From NCBI GenBank assembly GCA_020848545.1, contig JADLHZ010000020.1, positions 1 through 64,000 of the forward strand: 64,000 bases of DNA, read 5' to 3'. Below are positions 23,015 to 31,522 of the stretch, piece after piece. Positions within the stretch are counted from its first letter, which is position 1. Every line of letters begins with the position of its first letter. The stretch is from Deltaproteobacteria bacterium. Lineage in GTDB: Bacteria; Myxococcota; JADLHZ01. Position numbers and translations under genes: made by a program. Under the pieces are notes generated by a model. It was not told where the DNA came from, made no database searches, and saw only the letters and a program-made list of their open reading frames with translations.

Positions 23015-25521
23015 TCCCTCTTCCGATCGACCACGTCCTCTCCGAGATCGTCGCGCGCCTGAAGGAGCACCGCGCCGTCGTCGTCGAAGCGCCGCCCGGC
23101 GCCGGCAAGACCACCCGAGTGCCACGCGCGCTGCTCGACCACGGCTTCGCCGACAAAGGCGAGATCCTCGTGCTCGAGCCGCGCCGCCTCGCCACGCGGA
23201 TGAGCGCGCGCCGCGTGGCCGAGGAGCTCGGGGAAAAGACCGGCGAGCGCGTCGGCTACCAAGTGCGCTTCGAGGACGTGACCAGCCCGAAGACGAAGGT
23301 GCGCTTCATGACCGAAGGGCTGCTGACGCGGCGCTTCCTCTCGAAGCCGACGCTGCAAGGCGTGAGCGTCGTCGTGCTCGACGAATTTCACGAGCGGCAC
23401 ATCCACACCGATCTCGCGCTCGCGCTGGTGAAGCGGCTGCAAGCAACGGAGCGGCCGGATCTGAAGCTCGTCGTCATGTCGGCGACGCTCGATGGCGCAG
23501 CGGTCGCAGGCTACCTCGGCGACGCACCCGTCGTGCGCTCCGAAGGCAAGCGCTTCGAGGTCGACATCGTGCATGCGCCGCGGCCCGACGATCGCCCGCT
23601 GCACGTGCAAGTGGCGCAAGCCGTGCGCCAGGCGAGCAAGGACGGCGACGTGCTCGTCTTCCTGCCGGGCGCCGCCGAGATCCGAAAGGCGCAGGACGCG
23701 CTGCAGAGCCAGAGCGACTTCGACGTCGCCACGCTGCACGGGGATTTGTCGCCGGATGAACAAGATCGCGCGGTGCGATCGGGCGGCCGCCGCAAGGTGA
23801 TTCTCTCGACCAACGTGGCCGAGACGAGCGTGACGATCGAGGGCGTCACGACCGTCGTCGACAGCGGCCTCGCGCGCATCGCCTCGCATGCGGCGTGGTC
23901 GGGGCTCTCGCTCCTCAAGGTGAGCCGCATCGCGCAAGCGGCGGCGAAGCAGCGCGCCGGTCGCGCCGGTCGTGTGCGCGCTGGCCAATGTATACGATTA
24001 TATACACAGCACGACTACGCGACGCGCCCGCAATACGAGCTGCCCGAGCTGCTCCGCCTGGACCTCAGCGAGACCGCGCTGCTCGTGCGAACGCTCGGCC
24101 ACCGCTTGGAGGCGATCGACTTCTTCGAAAAGCCGCTGCCGCAAGCGATCGACGCCGGCGAGCGCTTGCTCGAACGCCTGGGCGCCGTCGATGCCGGTGG
24201 GACACTCACCGAGATCGGCAAACGTATGGCGAAGGTCCCCGCGCATCCGCGGCTCGCCCGCTTGCTGATCGAAGGCGAAGCGCGCGGCGTGACGAGCGAG
24301 GCCGCAACGCTCGCGGCGATGCTCTCCGAGCGCGAAGTGCTGCGCGGCGCCGCCGACAGCCGGAGCGCGCACGAGAGCGATCCCTTGGTCTGGCTCGACG
24401 CGTTCCAGCGAGCAGAGCGCGAGAATTTTTCGTCGCGCATCGTGCAAGCGATCGGCCTCGACGTGGGCGCCGTCCGCGCCGTGAAGCGGCAACGCGATCA
24501 GCTCGCGAAGAGCTTCAAGGACGCCGCACCGGCGAAGGACAAAGAGACCGCGCTGCAGATGGCGCTGCTTGCCGCGTACCCCGATCGTCTCGCGCGGCGC
24601 CGAAAGAGCGGCGGCAGAGAAGTGATCTTCGCCGCCGGCGGCAGCGGCGAGCTCGGCGAGCAGAGCGTGGTGAAGCACGCCGAGTGGATGATCGCCGTCG
24701 ACGCTGAAGAGCGCGTGAGCGGGGCGCAACGAAAGACCATCGTGCGTGCCGCGAGCGAGGTCGCGATCGACTGGCTGCTCGAGCTGTTCATCGATCGCGT
24801 CAGCGACAAGAGCGAAGCCACTTGGAACGCCGAGAAAGAGCGCGTCGAGAGCACGCGGCGCATGCGCTACGACGGCTTCGTCATCGACGAAGGGCCCGAC
24901 ACCGCGCCCGACGCCGAGGTGATCGCCGACGTGCTCTTCCAGGCGGCCAAGGCGCGGGGGCTCTCGATCATCCTGCCCGAGCGCGACGAGCTCGATCGAC
25001 TGATCGCGCGCGTCGCCTTTCTACGGAAGGCGTGCCCGGAGCTCGAGCTGCCCGCCGTCGACGAGGCGTTGCTCGACGCCACGCTGAAGGCGCTCTGCCT
25101 CGGCAAGAAGAGCTTCGCCGAGCTGCGCGACGCCGATCCGATCGCGGCGATCACCTACGCGCTCGGCCCGAACGCCGCCCACGCACTGCAAGACCACGCG
25201 CCCGATCGCGTGCAGCTCCCCGGTGGTCGCAAAGCGCCCATCGATTATCCGCTCGGCGAGCCGCCGCACGTCTCCAGTCGCCTGCAGGACTTCTTCGGTA
25301 TGAAGGACGGACCGAAGCTCGCGAAGGGTAGGGTGCCGCTCGTCATGCACTTGCTCGCGCCGAACGGCCGCGACGTGCAGGTGACGACGGATCTCGCCGG
25401 CTTCTGGCAGCGGCACTATCCGGCGATCGCCAAGGAATTGCGCCGTCGCTATCCACGCCACAGTTGGCCTGACGATCCGTTGACGGCGGCGCCGCCGGCG
25501 CCGGCCGGACGCAGGCGCTAG
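23011..25521 (+). CDS. hrpB: ATP-dependent RNA helicase HrpB
   Basis: This is a DExH-box helicase of the HrpA/HrpB family; its exact cellular role is poorly defined. The 836-aa protein starts with the typical LPIDHVLSEIVARL, then Walker A APPGAGKTTRVP, motif II LDEFHERH, motif III MSATLD, GDVLVFLPGAAEIRKAQDAL, NVAETSVTIEGVTTVVDSG and motif VI QRAGRAGR. The HrpB C-terminal domain follows (PIDYPLGEPPHVSSRLQDFFGM, PLVMHLLAPNGRDVQVTTDLAGFW, RRRYPRHSWPDDP). TTG is the start, overlapping the tyrS stop (TTGA). A short run of A/T-ending codons at 23989-24006 is atypical for the gene. Confidence 0.95.
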   Translation: MIPLPIDHVLSEIVARLKEHRAVVVEAPPGAGKTTRVPRALLDHGFADKGEILVLEPRRLATRMSARRVAEELGEKTGERVGYQVRFEDVTSPKTKVRFMTEGLLTRRFLSKPTLQGVSVVVLDEFHERHIHTDLALALVKRLQATERPDLKLVVMSATLDGAAVAGYLGDAPVVRSEGKRFEVDIVHAPRPDDRPLHVQVAQAVRQASKDGDVLVFLPGAAEIRKAQDALQSQSDFDVATLHGDLSPDEQDRAVRSGGRRKVILSTNVAETSVTIEGVTTVVDSGLARIASHAAWSGLSLLKVSRIAQAAAKQRAGRAGRVRAGQCIRLYTQHDYATRPQYELPELLRLDLSETALLVRTLGHRLEAIDFFEKPLPQAIDAGERLLERLGAVDAGGTLTEIGKRMAKVPAHPRLARLLIEGEARGVTSEAATLAAMLSEREVLRGAADSRSAHESDPLVWLDAFQRAERENFSSRIVQAIGLDVGAVRAVKRQRDQLAKSFKDAAPAKDKETALQMALLAAYPDRLARRRKSGGREVIFAAGGSGELGEQSVVKHAEWMIAVDAEERVSGAQRKTIVRAASEVAIDWLLELFIDRVSDKSEATWNAEKERVESTRRMRYDGFVIDEGPDTAPDAEVIADVLFQAAKARGLSIILPERDELDRLIARVAFLRKACPELELPAVDEALLDATLKALCLGKKSFAELRDADPIAAITYALGPNAAHALQDHAPDRVQLPGGRKAPIDYPLGEPPHVSSRLQDFFGMKDGPKLAKGRVPLVMHLLAPNGRDVQVTTDLAGFWQRHYPAIAKELRRRYPRHSWPDDPLTAAPPAPAGRRR

Positions 25522-26237
25522 AGCTTCGAGAACGGAACGCCGACGCTGATCGCGAAGCGCGTGTAGCGATGGACCGAGAACGGCACCGGCGCTGGCGTGA
25601 AGAACCCGATCATATTGATATAGGGCATGAGCTCCAGTGCGACGGCGACCCCCGCGCTGCGCTTCTTGTACGTGATCCCAACCGCGAGCTCGGGCGAGAA
25701 GACGTGAAAGCGACGCCCTTGCGTCAACGGCACGTGCGCGCCGGCGCCGACCCGCAGATCGATGAGGACGTGGCGCGAGAGGACGACGCTCGCTCGCAGA
25801 TCGCCGATGAAGTCCGCCCACAGGTTCGTGCGCTCGAACATGTACGGCCCGGCGTTGAACGGCCGCAGCTCGCCGCCTGCGGCCAGGCGAAAGCGCGACG
25901 ATTCGTAGAGCAAGACGCGCCCCGAGACATCGAGCGGCACGCCGCCGAGCACGAGGACGCCGACGCAGAAGCGGCCGCCGATGCCGATGTCCACCCGCGG
26001 GTGCAAGCGGGCAAAGTAGCGAAGGCCAGGCTCGGCAGACCACGCCTCGAGGCCGTCGGCGCTGCGCGCGCCGAAGTAGAAGGCGTTGCCGAAGGAAAAC
26101 GCGCCGCCTTGATCCGGCACGAGCGTGGCGCCGTTCGGGCTCCACGCGTCGACGTCGGGGCGCGGTGCCCGAAGCGTGTTCAGCTGCCACACGGTCGGGG
26201 CGGCGAGGCTCAACGTGGCCGCGAAGGCGAGGATCAC
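25518..26237 (-). CDS. Exported beta-rich, probable outer-membrane protein
   Basis: The 239-aa protein begins MILAFAATLSLAAPTVWQLN, a signal peptide probably cleaved after LSLA-A. The rest is a run of alternating strands (GLRYFARLHPRVDIGIGGRF, LVLGGVPLDVSGRVLLYESSRFRLAAGGELRPF, ELAVGITYKKRSAGVAVALEL) ending FAISVGVPFSKL, with a terminal hydrophobic residue near the end as in outer-membrane barrels. GTG 26237 overlaps the stop of the upstream lipoprotein gene (GTGA); GTG 26255, six codons earlier, is the alternative. An extension to 26396 lies inside the upstream gene and is rejected. It may be iron-regulated along with the divergent operon. Specific function unknown. Confidence 0.65.
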   Translation of the reverse strand: MILAFAATLSLAAPTVWQLNTLRAPRPDVDAWSPNGATLVPDQGGAFSFGNAFYFGARSADGLEAWSAEPGLRYFARLHPRVDIGIGGRFCVGVLVLGGVPLDVSGRVLLYESSRFRLAAGGELRPFNAGPYMFERTNLWADFIGDLRASVVLSRHVLIDLRVGAGAHVPLTQGRRFHVFSPELAVGITYKKRSAGVAVALELMPYINMIGFFTPAPVPFSVHRYTRFAISVGVPFSKL

Positions 26238-26782
26238 GGCGCCACCGGCTGCCACGGCGTCCAGTCGACGGTTGGTGTTTGTCCGAGGCTGCCGACGAGG
26301 AGCGCAGCGCGAAGGCTGAACTCCGGGTTCGTCCCGCGTGGGGCGAAGCGCATCGTCAAGACGCCATCGAAGGCGCAGCCGCGCTGAAAGTCGCAAGGGA
26401 CGAGCGGGAGGTCGAAGAGCGCCGTCTTGTCCGAAGGATCGACGAACCCACGCGTATCGCGGCGAGTCGTGCTGAGCGTGACGCGCTCGCCGTTGAAGTC
26501 GAGCGTGACGGACGACGCCGCGATCTGGGAAGAGTCGAGCGTCAGGCTGAGGATCGGCCGCATCGAGAGCGGCGTGCCGTAGGCCTCGACGTCGTAGATG
26601 CGCTCCGCCGGCGGCGGAAAGATCACGCCGATGCTGCGTTGGTAAGTTCCCGGCGCCAAGATCGCCTCATCGGCCAGCACTTCAGGCGGAAGCCCCTGCC
26701 CGCCGTCGCATGGCCCCGGGCCGACGAAGCCGCAGAGGAAGACGAGCGCGATGAGCGTGATGGGATGCCGCCACCGCTTCAC
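26234..26782 (-). CDS. Secreted lipoprotein of unknown function
   Basis: From the GTG at 26782 the protein (182 aa) reads MKRWRHPITLIALVFLCGF VGPGPCDGG: a basic n-region, a hydrophobic core, and a candidate lipidated Cys in either FLC or GPC. The mature part, with DVEAYGTPLSMRPILSLTLD and SSVTLDFNGERVTLS, looks beta-rich. Longer starts at ATG 26812 or 26824 would place the coding region across the Fur-box-like site and against the divergent start at 26823, so they are less likely. No strong ribosome binding site distinguishes the options. It is translationally coupled to the downstream barrel-like protein. Function unknown. Confidence 0.6.
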   Translation of the reverse strand: MKRWRHPITLIALVFLCGFVGPGPCDGGQGLPPEVLADEAILAPGTYQRSIGVIFPPPAERIYDVEAYGTPLSMRPILSLTLDSSQIAASSVTLDFNGERVTLSTTRRDTRGFVDPSDKTALFDLPLVPCDFQRGCAFDGVLTMRFAPRGTNPEFSLRAALLVGSLGQTPTVDWTPWQPVAP

Positions 26783-26791
26783 CCTTGACGT

Positions 26792-26810
26792 GAAAATGAA
26801 AATCATATTC
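26792..26810. promoter_or_regulatory. Fur-box-like operator between divergent operons
   Basis: GAAAATGAAAATCATATTC matches the 19-bp Fur consensus GATAATGATAATCATTATC at 15 of 19 positions, including the central AATCAT core. It is an AT island in 67% GC sequence, 13 bases before the start of an operon coding for an imelysin-like lipoprotein, an HTTM protein and a TonB-dependent receptor, so iron repression is a natural inference. Confidence 0.65.
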
Positions 26811-26822
26811 ATCTGCGTCGCC

Positions 26823-27980
26823 ATGGCAGTACGTCACCTCTTCTTATTCGTGTTCGTCGTTCTCACGGCGCCGGCGCTCCTTAGCACATGCAAGCGCGGG
26901 ACGAGCGCTGCGAACGACGCTTTTGACCGTGCCGCTTTGCTCACGTCGATCGCGGATGGCGTCGTCGTGCCGAGCGTGAAGCGCGCGGCCGAGGAAGCGA
27001 TCACGCTCGACGCGGCTGCCGATGCCTACGCTTCCGCCGCGAGCGCGCGCGCCGCCGACGTGACGACGAAGCGCGCCGCGGCGCAGGCGGCGTGGAAGCA
27101 GACGATGCTCGCGTGGCAAGCGATCGAAGCGTTGCAAGTGGGCCCCGCAGCGCTCGCGTCGGACAGCCCGGGCGGGCAGGGCTTGCGCGAAGCGGTCTAC
27201 GTCTGGCCGGTGGTGAGCGAGTGCGGCGTCGACACGCGCATCGCCGATCAGTCTTACGCGGCGGGCGACTTCGTCGCGACGGCCGAGCCTGCCGTACGCG
27301 ATCTCGGCGCGCTCGAGTACCTCTTGTTTCGCAGCGACAACATGCACGCGTGCGCGGCCGGCGGTGCTGTCGCGAGCGCGTGGGCCGGGCTCGACGCGGC
27401 CGAGATCGCCGCGCGCCGCGCCGCGTATGCGGTGATCCTCTCGGAGCAGGTGAAGGCAAAGACGCAAGCGCTCGTCGACGCCTGGGCCGCGTATCGCGAC
27501 AGCTTCATCGGCGGCGGACAGGAAGCGCTGAACCAAGTCTTCGCGTCGCTCTATTACATCGAGCTCAAGGTGAAGGATCGCAAGATCGCGGTGCCTGCAG
27601 GGCTCTCGCTCATCTGCAGCAAGACGAGCTGTCCTGAGCTCGCCGAGAGTCGCTGGGCGTCGTTGTCGCGGCGGAACGTCGCGGTGAACGTCGACACCTT
27701 CGCGGCGGTGTTCTCGGGCGGAAGCGGCGTCGGCTTCGACGACTTCCTCGTCGCGCGCGGCGCCGGTGATTTGGCGACGACGATCACCGAGAAGATCACG
27801 GCCGCGCAGGCTGCGATCGCCGCGTTGCCCGGCGGTATGGATGCGCCGATCGCCGAGGACGTCGCCGCGCTGACGGCCGTCTATACCGCGGTGAAAGATC
27901 TCAACGACATCCTGAAGACGCAGCTCATCACAGCGTTGAACCTGCGCGTCCCAAGAGAAGGCGCCGGCGACAATGACTAG
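26823..27980 (+). CDS. Imelysin-like (M75 family) lipoprotein
   Basis: The 385-aa protein starts MAVRHLFLFVFVVLTAPALLSTCKRG: a lipoprotein signal with lipobox LSTC (Cys23). The mature protein is helical and follows the imelysin plan: AAQAAWKQTMLAWQAIEALQVGPA, then LREAVYVWPVVSECGVD, and DLGALEYLLFRSD in place of the family's GxHxxEFLLW motif, followed by GGGQEALNQVFASLYYIELKVKDRKIAVPAG. The His of GxHxxE is replaced by Ala-Leu, so if that motif binds metal this copy may not do so in the usual way. Known imelysins are envelope proteins of bacterial iron-uptake loci. A Fur-like box lies just upstream, and the next gene overlaps by 8 bases. An extended start at 26751 would cross that box. Confidence 0.82.
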   Translation: MAVRHLFLFVFVVLTAPALLSTCKRGTSAANDAFDRAALLTSIADGVVVPSVKRAAEEAITLDAAADAYASAASARAADVTTKRAAAQAAWKQTMLAWQAIEALQVGPAALASDSPGGQGLREAVYVWPVVSECGVDTRIADQSYAAGDFVATAEPAVRDLGALEYLLFRSDNMHACAAGGAVASAWAGLDAAEIAARRAAYAVILSEQVKAKTQALVDAWAAYRDSFIGGGQEALNQVFASLYYIELKVKDRKIAVPAGLSLICSKTSCPELAESRWASLSRRNVAVNVDTFAAVFSGGSGVGFDDFLVARGAGDLATTITEKITAAQAAIAALPGGMDAPIAEDVAALTAVYTAVKDLNDILKTQLITALNLRVPREGAGDND

Positions 27981-29301
27981 GCTCGAAAAGGGACCGGGGA
28001 CGTTTTCGGTGGACGCCGCGTCGCTGGCGGCGTTTCGCGTCGGCTTCGGGTTGATCCTGTGCGTTGGCGCGATCCGCTTCATGGCCGAGGGGTGGATCGA
28101 GCCGTTCTTCGTCGAGCCGAGCTTCTTCTTCAAGTACGACGGCTTCGCGTGGGTGCACGTGCTCAGCCGGGGCGGCATGTACGGGCTGTACTCTCTGATC
28201 GCGCTCTTCAGTGCGATGATCGCGCTCGGGCTCTTCTATCGCTTCGCCGTCGTCGCGTTCACGCTCTGCTTCGCCTACGCGCAGCTCATCGACGTCACGA
28301 ACTATTTGAACCACTACTACCTCGTGGTGCTCGTCGGCGCCCTGCTCGCGTTCGTGCCGGCGCACGCCCTGTGGTCGCTCGACGCGTGGCGAAAGCCGTC
28401 GCTGCGGCGTGCAACGGTGCCGGCGCTCGCGTTGACGGCGCTCCGCTTTCAGTTCGCCGTCGTCTATTTCTATGCCGGCCTCGCGAAGCTCACCGGCGAC
28501 TGGCTGCTGCACGCCGAGCCGCTGAACGTCTGGTTCACGGCGCGCGACGAGCTACCGTTGATCGGCGCGCTGATCGCCAAACCCGCCGTCGCTCACGCCG
28601 CGAGCTGGGCCGCGTTCTTCTACGACTCGACGATCGTCCTGTGGCTCTCGTGGCGGCGCACGCGGCCCTTCGCGTTCGTGGCGGTCCTCTGCTTCCACAC
28701 GCTGACGCACGTGTTCTTCGACATCGGGCTTTTCCCGTTCATCATGACGCTCGGCGCGACGCTGTTCTTCTCTCCGAGCTGGCCGCGGCGCTTCGTACGA
28801 GGGCTGAGCGCGCAGGCGGTCGCTTCAGAACGACCGCAGCGACTCGTCATCGCGGCGTTCGCGGTCTACGCGCTCGTGCAGATCGCCGTGCCGCTGCGCG
28901 CGTTCGTTCACGGCGGCAACGTGCTCTGGGACGAAGTCGGCATGCGCTTTTCGTGGCGGGTCATGGTGCGCGAGAAAAACGGCAGCGTCGCCTACCAGGT
29001 GAAGACGCGCTCGCGATCGTTCGTCGTCAGCCCGCACGACTACCTCACCTGGCGGCAGGCCAACGAGATGAGCGGTCAGCCGGACCTCGTCTTCCAGCTC
29101 GCGCAGCACATCGGCGCCGATCTTCGCGCGCGCGGCTTCGAAGACGTCGAAGTGCGCGCCGATGCCCGCGTGTCGTTGAACGGCCGGCAGCCGGCGCCGC
29201 TCCTCGATCCGAACGCTGACTTGCTCGCGCTCTCCGACGTGGCGCCGGCGATCCTTCCGCTGGCTCCGACACCGCCGATTCACCTCTCGAGCGCGCGTTG
29301 A
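27973..29301 (+). CDS. HTTM / vitamin K-dependent gamma-carboxylase-like membrane protein
   Basis: The 442-aa protein has several membrane spans. It contains the HTTM pattern: DAASLAAFRVGFGLILCVGAIRF, DVTNYLNHYYLVVLVGALLAF, LRFQFAVVYFYAGLAKLTGDWLLHAEPL, FYDSTIVLWLSW and HTLTHVFFDIGLFPFIM. Lys172 in YFYAGLAKLTGDW aligns by eye with the catalytic Lys218 of human gamma-glutamyl carboxylase (in GVKKLDADW). The C-terminus is soluble (about residues 300-442). It overlaps the imelysin gene by 8 bases and the TonB receptor gene by 1, so it belongs to the iron-type operon. Its first codons lie in a copy of the dispersed repeat (27984-28008). Whether it is an epoxidase/carboxylase is unknown; other starts (GTG 28009) are possible. 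Confidence 0.78.
   Translation: MTRLEKGPGTFSVDAASLAAFRVGFGLILCVGAIRFMAEGWIEPFFVEPSFFFKYDGFAWVHVLSRGGMYGLYSLIALFSAMIALGLFYRFAVVAFTLCFAYAQLIDVTNYLNHYYLVVLVGALLAFVPAHALWSLDAWRKPSLRRATVPALALTALRFQFAVVYFYAGLAKLTGDWLLHAEPLNVWFTARDELPLIGALIAKPAVAHAASWAAFFYDSTIVLWLSWRRTRPFAFVAVLCFHTLTHVFFDIGLFPFIMTLGATLFFSPSWPRRFVRGLSAQAVASERPQRLVIAAFAVYALVQIAVPLRAFVHGGNVLWDEVGMRFSWRVMVREKNGSVAYQVKTRSRSFVVSPHDYLTWRQANEMSGQPDLVFQLAQHIGADLRARGFEDVEVRADARVSLNGRQPAPLLDPNADLLALSDVAPAILPLAPTPPIHLSSAR
27984..28008. repeat. Single dispersed copy of the GAAAAGGGACCGGGGA repeat, inside a coding start
   Basis: The 16-base core of the 6549 array occurs here exactly. It continues as ACGTTTTCG, so that CGAAAA and TTTTCG form inverted ends around the GGGACCGGGGAC centre. 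It encodes residues 4-12 (LEKGPGTFS) of the HTTM protein. This indicates that the element inserted at, or was recruited into, the 5' end of the gene. Confidence 0.85.
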
Positions 29302-31472
29302 TGCTGCTCTTCGTCCTTGCGCTCGCGGCCGAGCCGGCGTCACAGCCAGCGTCACAGCCGTCCCAGAACGCGTATCGCCTCGACACGGTGAGCGTGCTCG
29401 GAACCCCGATCGAGCAGGCCCACGTCGGCGGCGCCGCCTACAAGGTCGACGAGAAGAAGCTCACGACCTTCGGCTACACCGACGTGCACCGCGCGATCGC
29501 CGAAGCCCCGGGCGTCTACGTGCGTGAAGAGGACGGCTTCGGCCTGCGTCCCAACATCGGCCTGCGCGGGGCGAGCTCCGATCGCAGCGCCAAGATCACG
29601 CTGATGGAAGACGGCGTGCTGCTCGCGCCGGCGCCCTATGCTGCGCCCGCGGCGTACTACTTTCCGATGATGGGCCGCATCACCGGCCTCGAAGTGTTCA
29701 AAGGGCCCGCCGCGATCAAGTACGGCCCGCACACGGTCGGCGGCGCGCTCAACCTGCTGACGCGGCCGGTGCCGCGAGCGTTTCAGCTCGGCGTCGACGC
29801 GTCGGCCGGCATGTACGGTACGGCGAACCTGCACGCCTTTGCCGGCACCGGCGGCGATCTGTGGGGCGTGCTCGTAGAAGCCGCGGTGCAGCACAGCGAC
29901 GGCTTCAAGCGCCTGCCGATCCAAGCGCCGACCGGCTTCGATCGCGGCGAGCTCGTGCTGAAGGCGAGCGCGAACACGCCGATCGGTCGCGACGTGGCGC
30001 ACCAATGGGACGTCAAGGTGGCGGCGCAGTACGAGCTGTCGCAAGAGACTTATCTCGGCCTCTCGGACGCGGACTTCGCGCGCGATCCTTACGCGCGCTA
30101 CGCCGCCTCACAGAACGATCGCATGCGCTCGTGGCGGACGCAGGCGCAGGCGAGCTACCAATTGATCATCGGTGAGATGTGGGAGCTCGCGATCACCGCG
30201 TACCGCCACGATCAGTCGCGCCAGTGGAAGAAGGTAAACGGCATCGAAGGCGCGCCGTTGCTCGCGAGCGTCTTCGCCGCCCCGGACAGCGCGCAGAACA
30301 GCCGCTACATCGCCGTGCTCCGCGGCGACGCCGACTCGGGGCCGGCCGAGCGGCTGCTCATCGGCACCAACGACCGCCGCTTCATCGCGCACGGCGTGCA
30401 GGCGACCGCTGCCGCGCACCCCGTGACCGGGCCGGTCAAGCAAGACGTTGAGCTGTCGTTGCGCTTCCATCACGATCAAGTCGATCGCGTACATGACGAC
30501 TTCGCGTACCGCATGCAGGATGGCCAGCCGGTGCTCGACGATCCGGTGCGCCGCTTCAACGCGAACAACTTGGCGCGGGCCTTTGCGCTCGCGGCGTACG
30601 TGCAGGATCAGATCGCGTGGAAGCGATTGCTCGTCGTGCCTGGCGTGCGCTTGGAGTACGTGCACACGGACTACGCGGAGCGCCTCGGCAACACGCAGGC
30701 GCTGAGCGACACGGTCGCGGTGCTGCCCGGCATCGGCGCCTACTACGGGATCATCGAAGAGCTCGGCGTGCTCGCCGGCGTGCATCGCGGGTTCAGCCCT
30801 CGGGCGCCCGGGCAGAGCGGCGTCGTCGAGCCCGAGTACAGCGTGAACTACGAAGCCGGCGCGCGGGCGAAGTGGCGCGGGCTCGACGCCGAAGTGATCG
30901 GCTTCGTGAACGACTATCAAAACCTGACGAGCGAGTGCACGTTCTCGTCGGGCTGCGCCGAGTTTCAGGTGAACCAGCAGTTCAACGGCGGCGCCGTGCT
31001 CGTCTACGGCCTCGAAGCCGCCGCCAAGTACACACACCGCTTCGAGGTCGGCGTCGAAGTGCGGGCGCAGGCGAGCTACACGCTGACGCTGAGCCAATTT
31101 CAAAGCGGCTTCAACTCGCAGAACCCACAGTGGGGCGCGATCGAGCGCGGCGACGCCCTGCCGTACGTGCCGGTGCACCAAGCGAGCGCAACGCTCGGGG
31201 TGTCGATGGAGCATTGGGGTGTCGATGCGACGCTGCGCTACAACGGCGAGATGCGCGACATCCCCGGCCAAGGTCCCATCGCGGCGAACGAGCGGCTGCC
31301 GGCGTATGCGTTCGTCGACCTCGCGGCGTTCGTGGCGGCGTCTCCGAAGGCACGTATCACCGCGACGCTCGAGAACGTGGGCAATACGGCGACGATCGCG
31401 TCGCGGCGGCCGTTCGGCGCCCGGCCGGGAAAGCCGATCATGCTGCTCGTCGGGCTCCGCTTTTCGCTCTGA
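29301..31472 (+). CDS. TonB-dependent outer-membrane receptor, FecA-like
   Basis: The 723-aa protein has a very short signal (MLLFVLALAAEPASQPA) and a plug domain: YRLDTVSVLGTPIEQ, then VHRAIAEAPGVYVREEDGFGLRPNIGLRGASSDRSAKITLMEDGVLLAPAPYAAPAAYYFPMMGRITGLEVFKGPAAIKYGPHTVGGALNLLTR. The beta-barrel follows and ends MLLVGLRFSL with a terminal Leu. The 'GLRPNIGLRG...KITLMEDGVL' plug wording matches iron(III)-dicitrate-type receptors. An N-terminal signalling domain is absent, so it should not act in sigma-regulator signalling. It overlaps the HTTM gene by 1 base and ends the operon that starts at the Fur-like site. The substrate cannot be deduced from sequence. Confidence 0.92.
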   Translation: MLLFVLALAAEPASQPASQPSQNAYRLDTVSVLGTPIEQAHVGGAAYKVDEKKLTTFGYTDVHRAIAEAPGVYVREEDGFGLRPNIGLRGASSDRSAKITLMEDGVLLAPAPYAAPAAYYFPMMGRITGLEVFKGPAAIKYGPHTVGGALNLLTRPVPRAFQLGVDASAGMYGTANLHAFAGTGGDLWGVLVEAAVQHSDGFKRLPIQAPTGFDRGELVLKASANTPIGRDVAHQWDVKVAAQYELSQETYLGLSDADFARDPYARYAASQNDRMRSWRTQAQASYQLIIGEMWELAITAYRHDQSRQWKKVNGIEGAPLLASVFAAPDSAQNSRYIAVLRGDADSGPAERLLIGTNDRRFIAHGVQATAAAHPVTGPVKQDVELSLRFHHDQVDRVHDDFAYRMQDGQPVLDDPVRRFNANNLARAFALAAYVQDQIAWKRLLVVPGVRLEYVHTDYAERLGNTQALSDTVAVLPGIGAYYGIIEELGVLAGVHRGFSPRAPGQSGVVEPEYSVNYEAGARAKWRGLDAEVIGFVNDYQNLTSECTFSSGCAEFQVNQQFNGGAVLVYGLEAAAKYTHRFEVGVEVRAQASYTLTLSQFQSGFNSQNPQWGAIERGDALPYVPVHQASATLGVSMEHWGVDATLRYNGEMRDIPGQGPIAANERLPAYAFVDLAAFVAASPKARITATLENVGNTATIASRRPFGARPGKPIMLLVGLRFSL

Positions 31473-31507
31473 TCGCGGAACGCGAGCGTTCCTCCGGGTT
31501 CTTGCCC

Positions 31508-31515
31508 CCGATAAC
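31508..31515 (+). promoter_or_regulatory. CCGATAAC element 7 bases before a start codon
   Basis: CCGATAAC sits between the TonB receptor gene and the protease ATG at 31523, in the context GCCCCCGATAACACG. This nearly repeats the context before the SAHH-like gene at 14609. GATAAC may act as a -10 box for an almost leaderless mRNA. Confidence 0.4.
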
Positions 31516-31522
31516 ACGAGCG

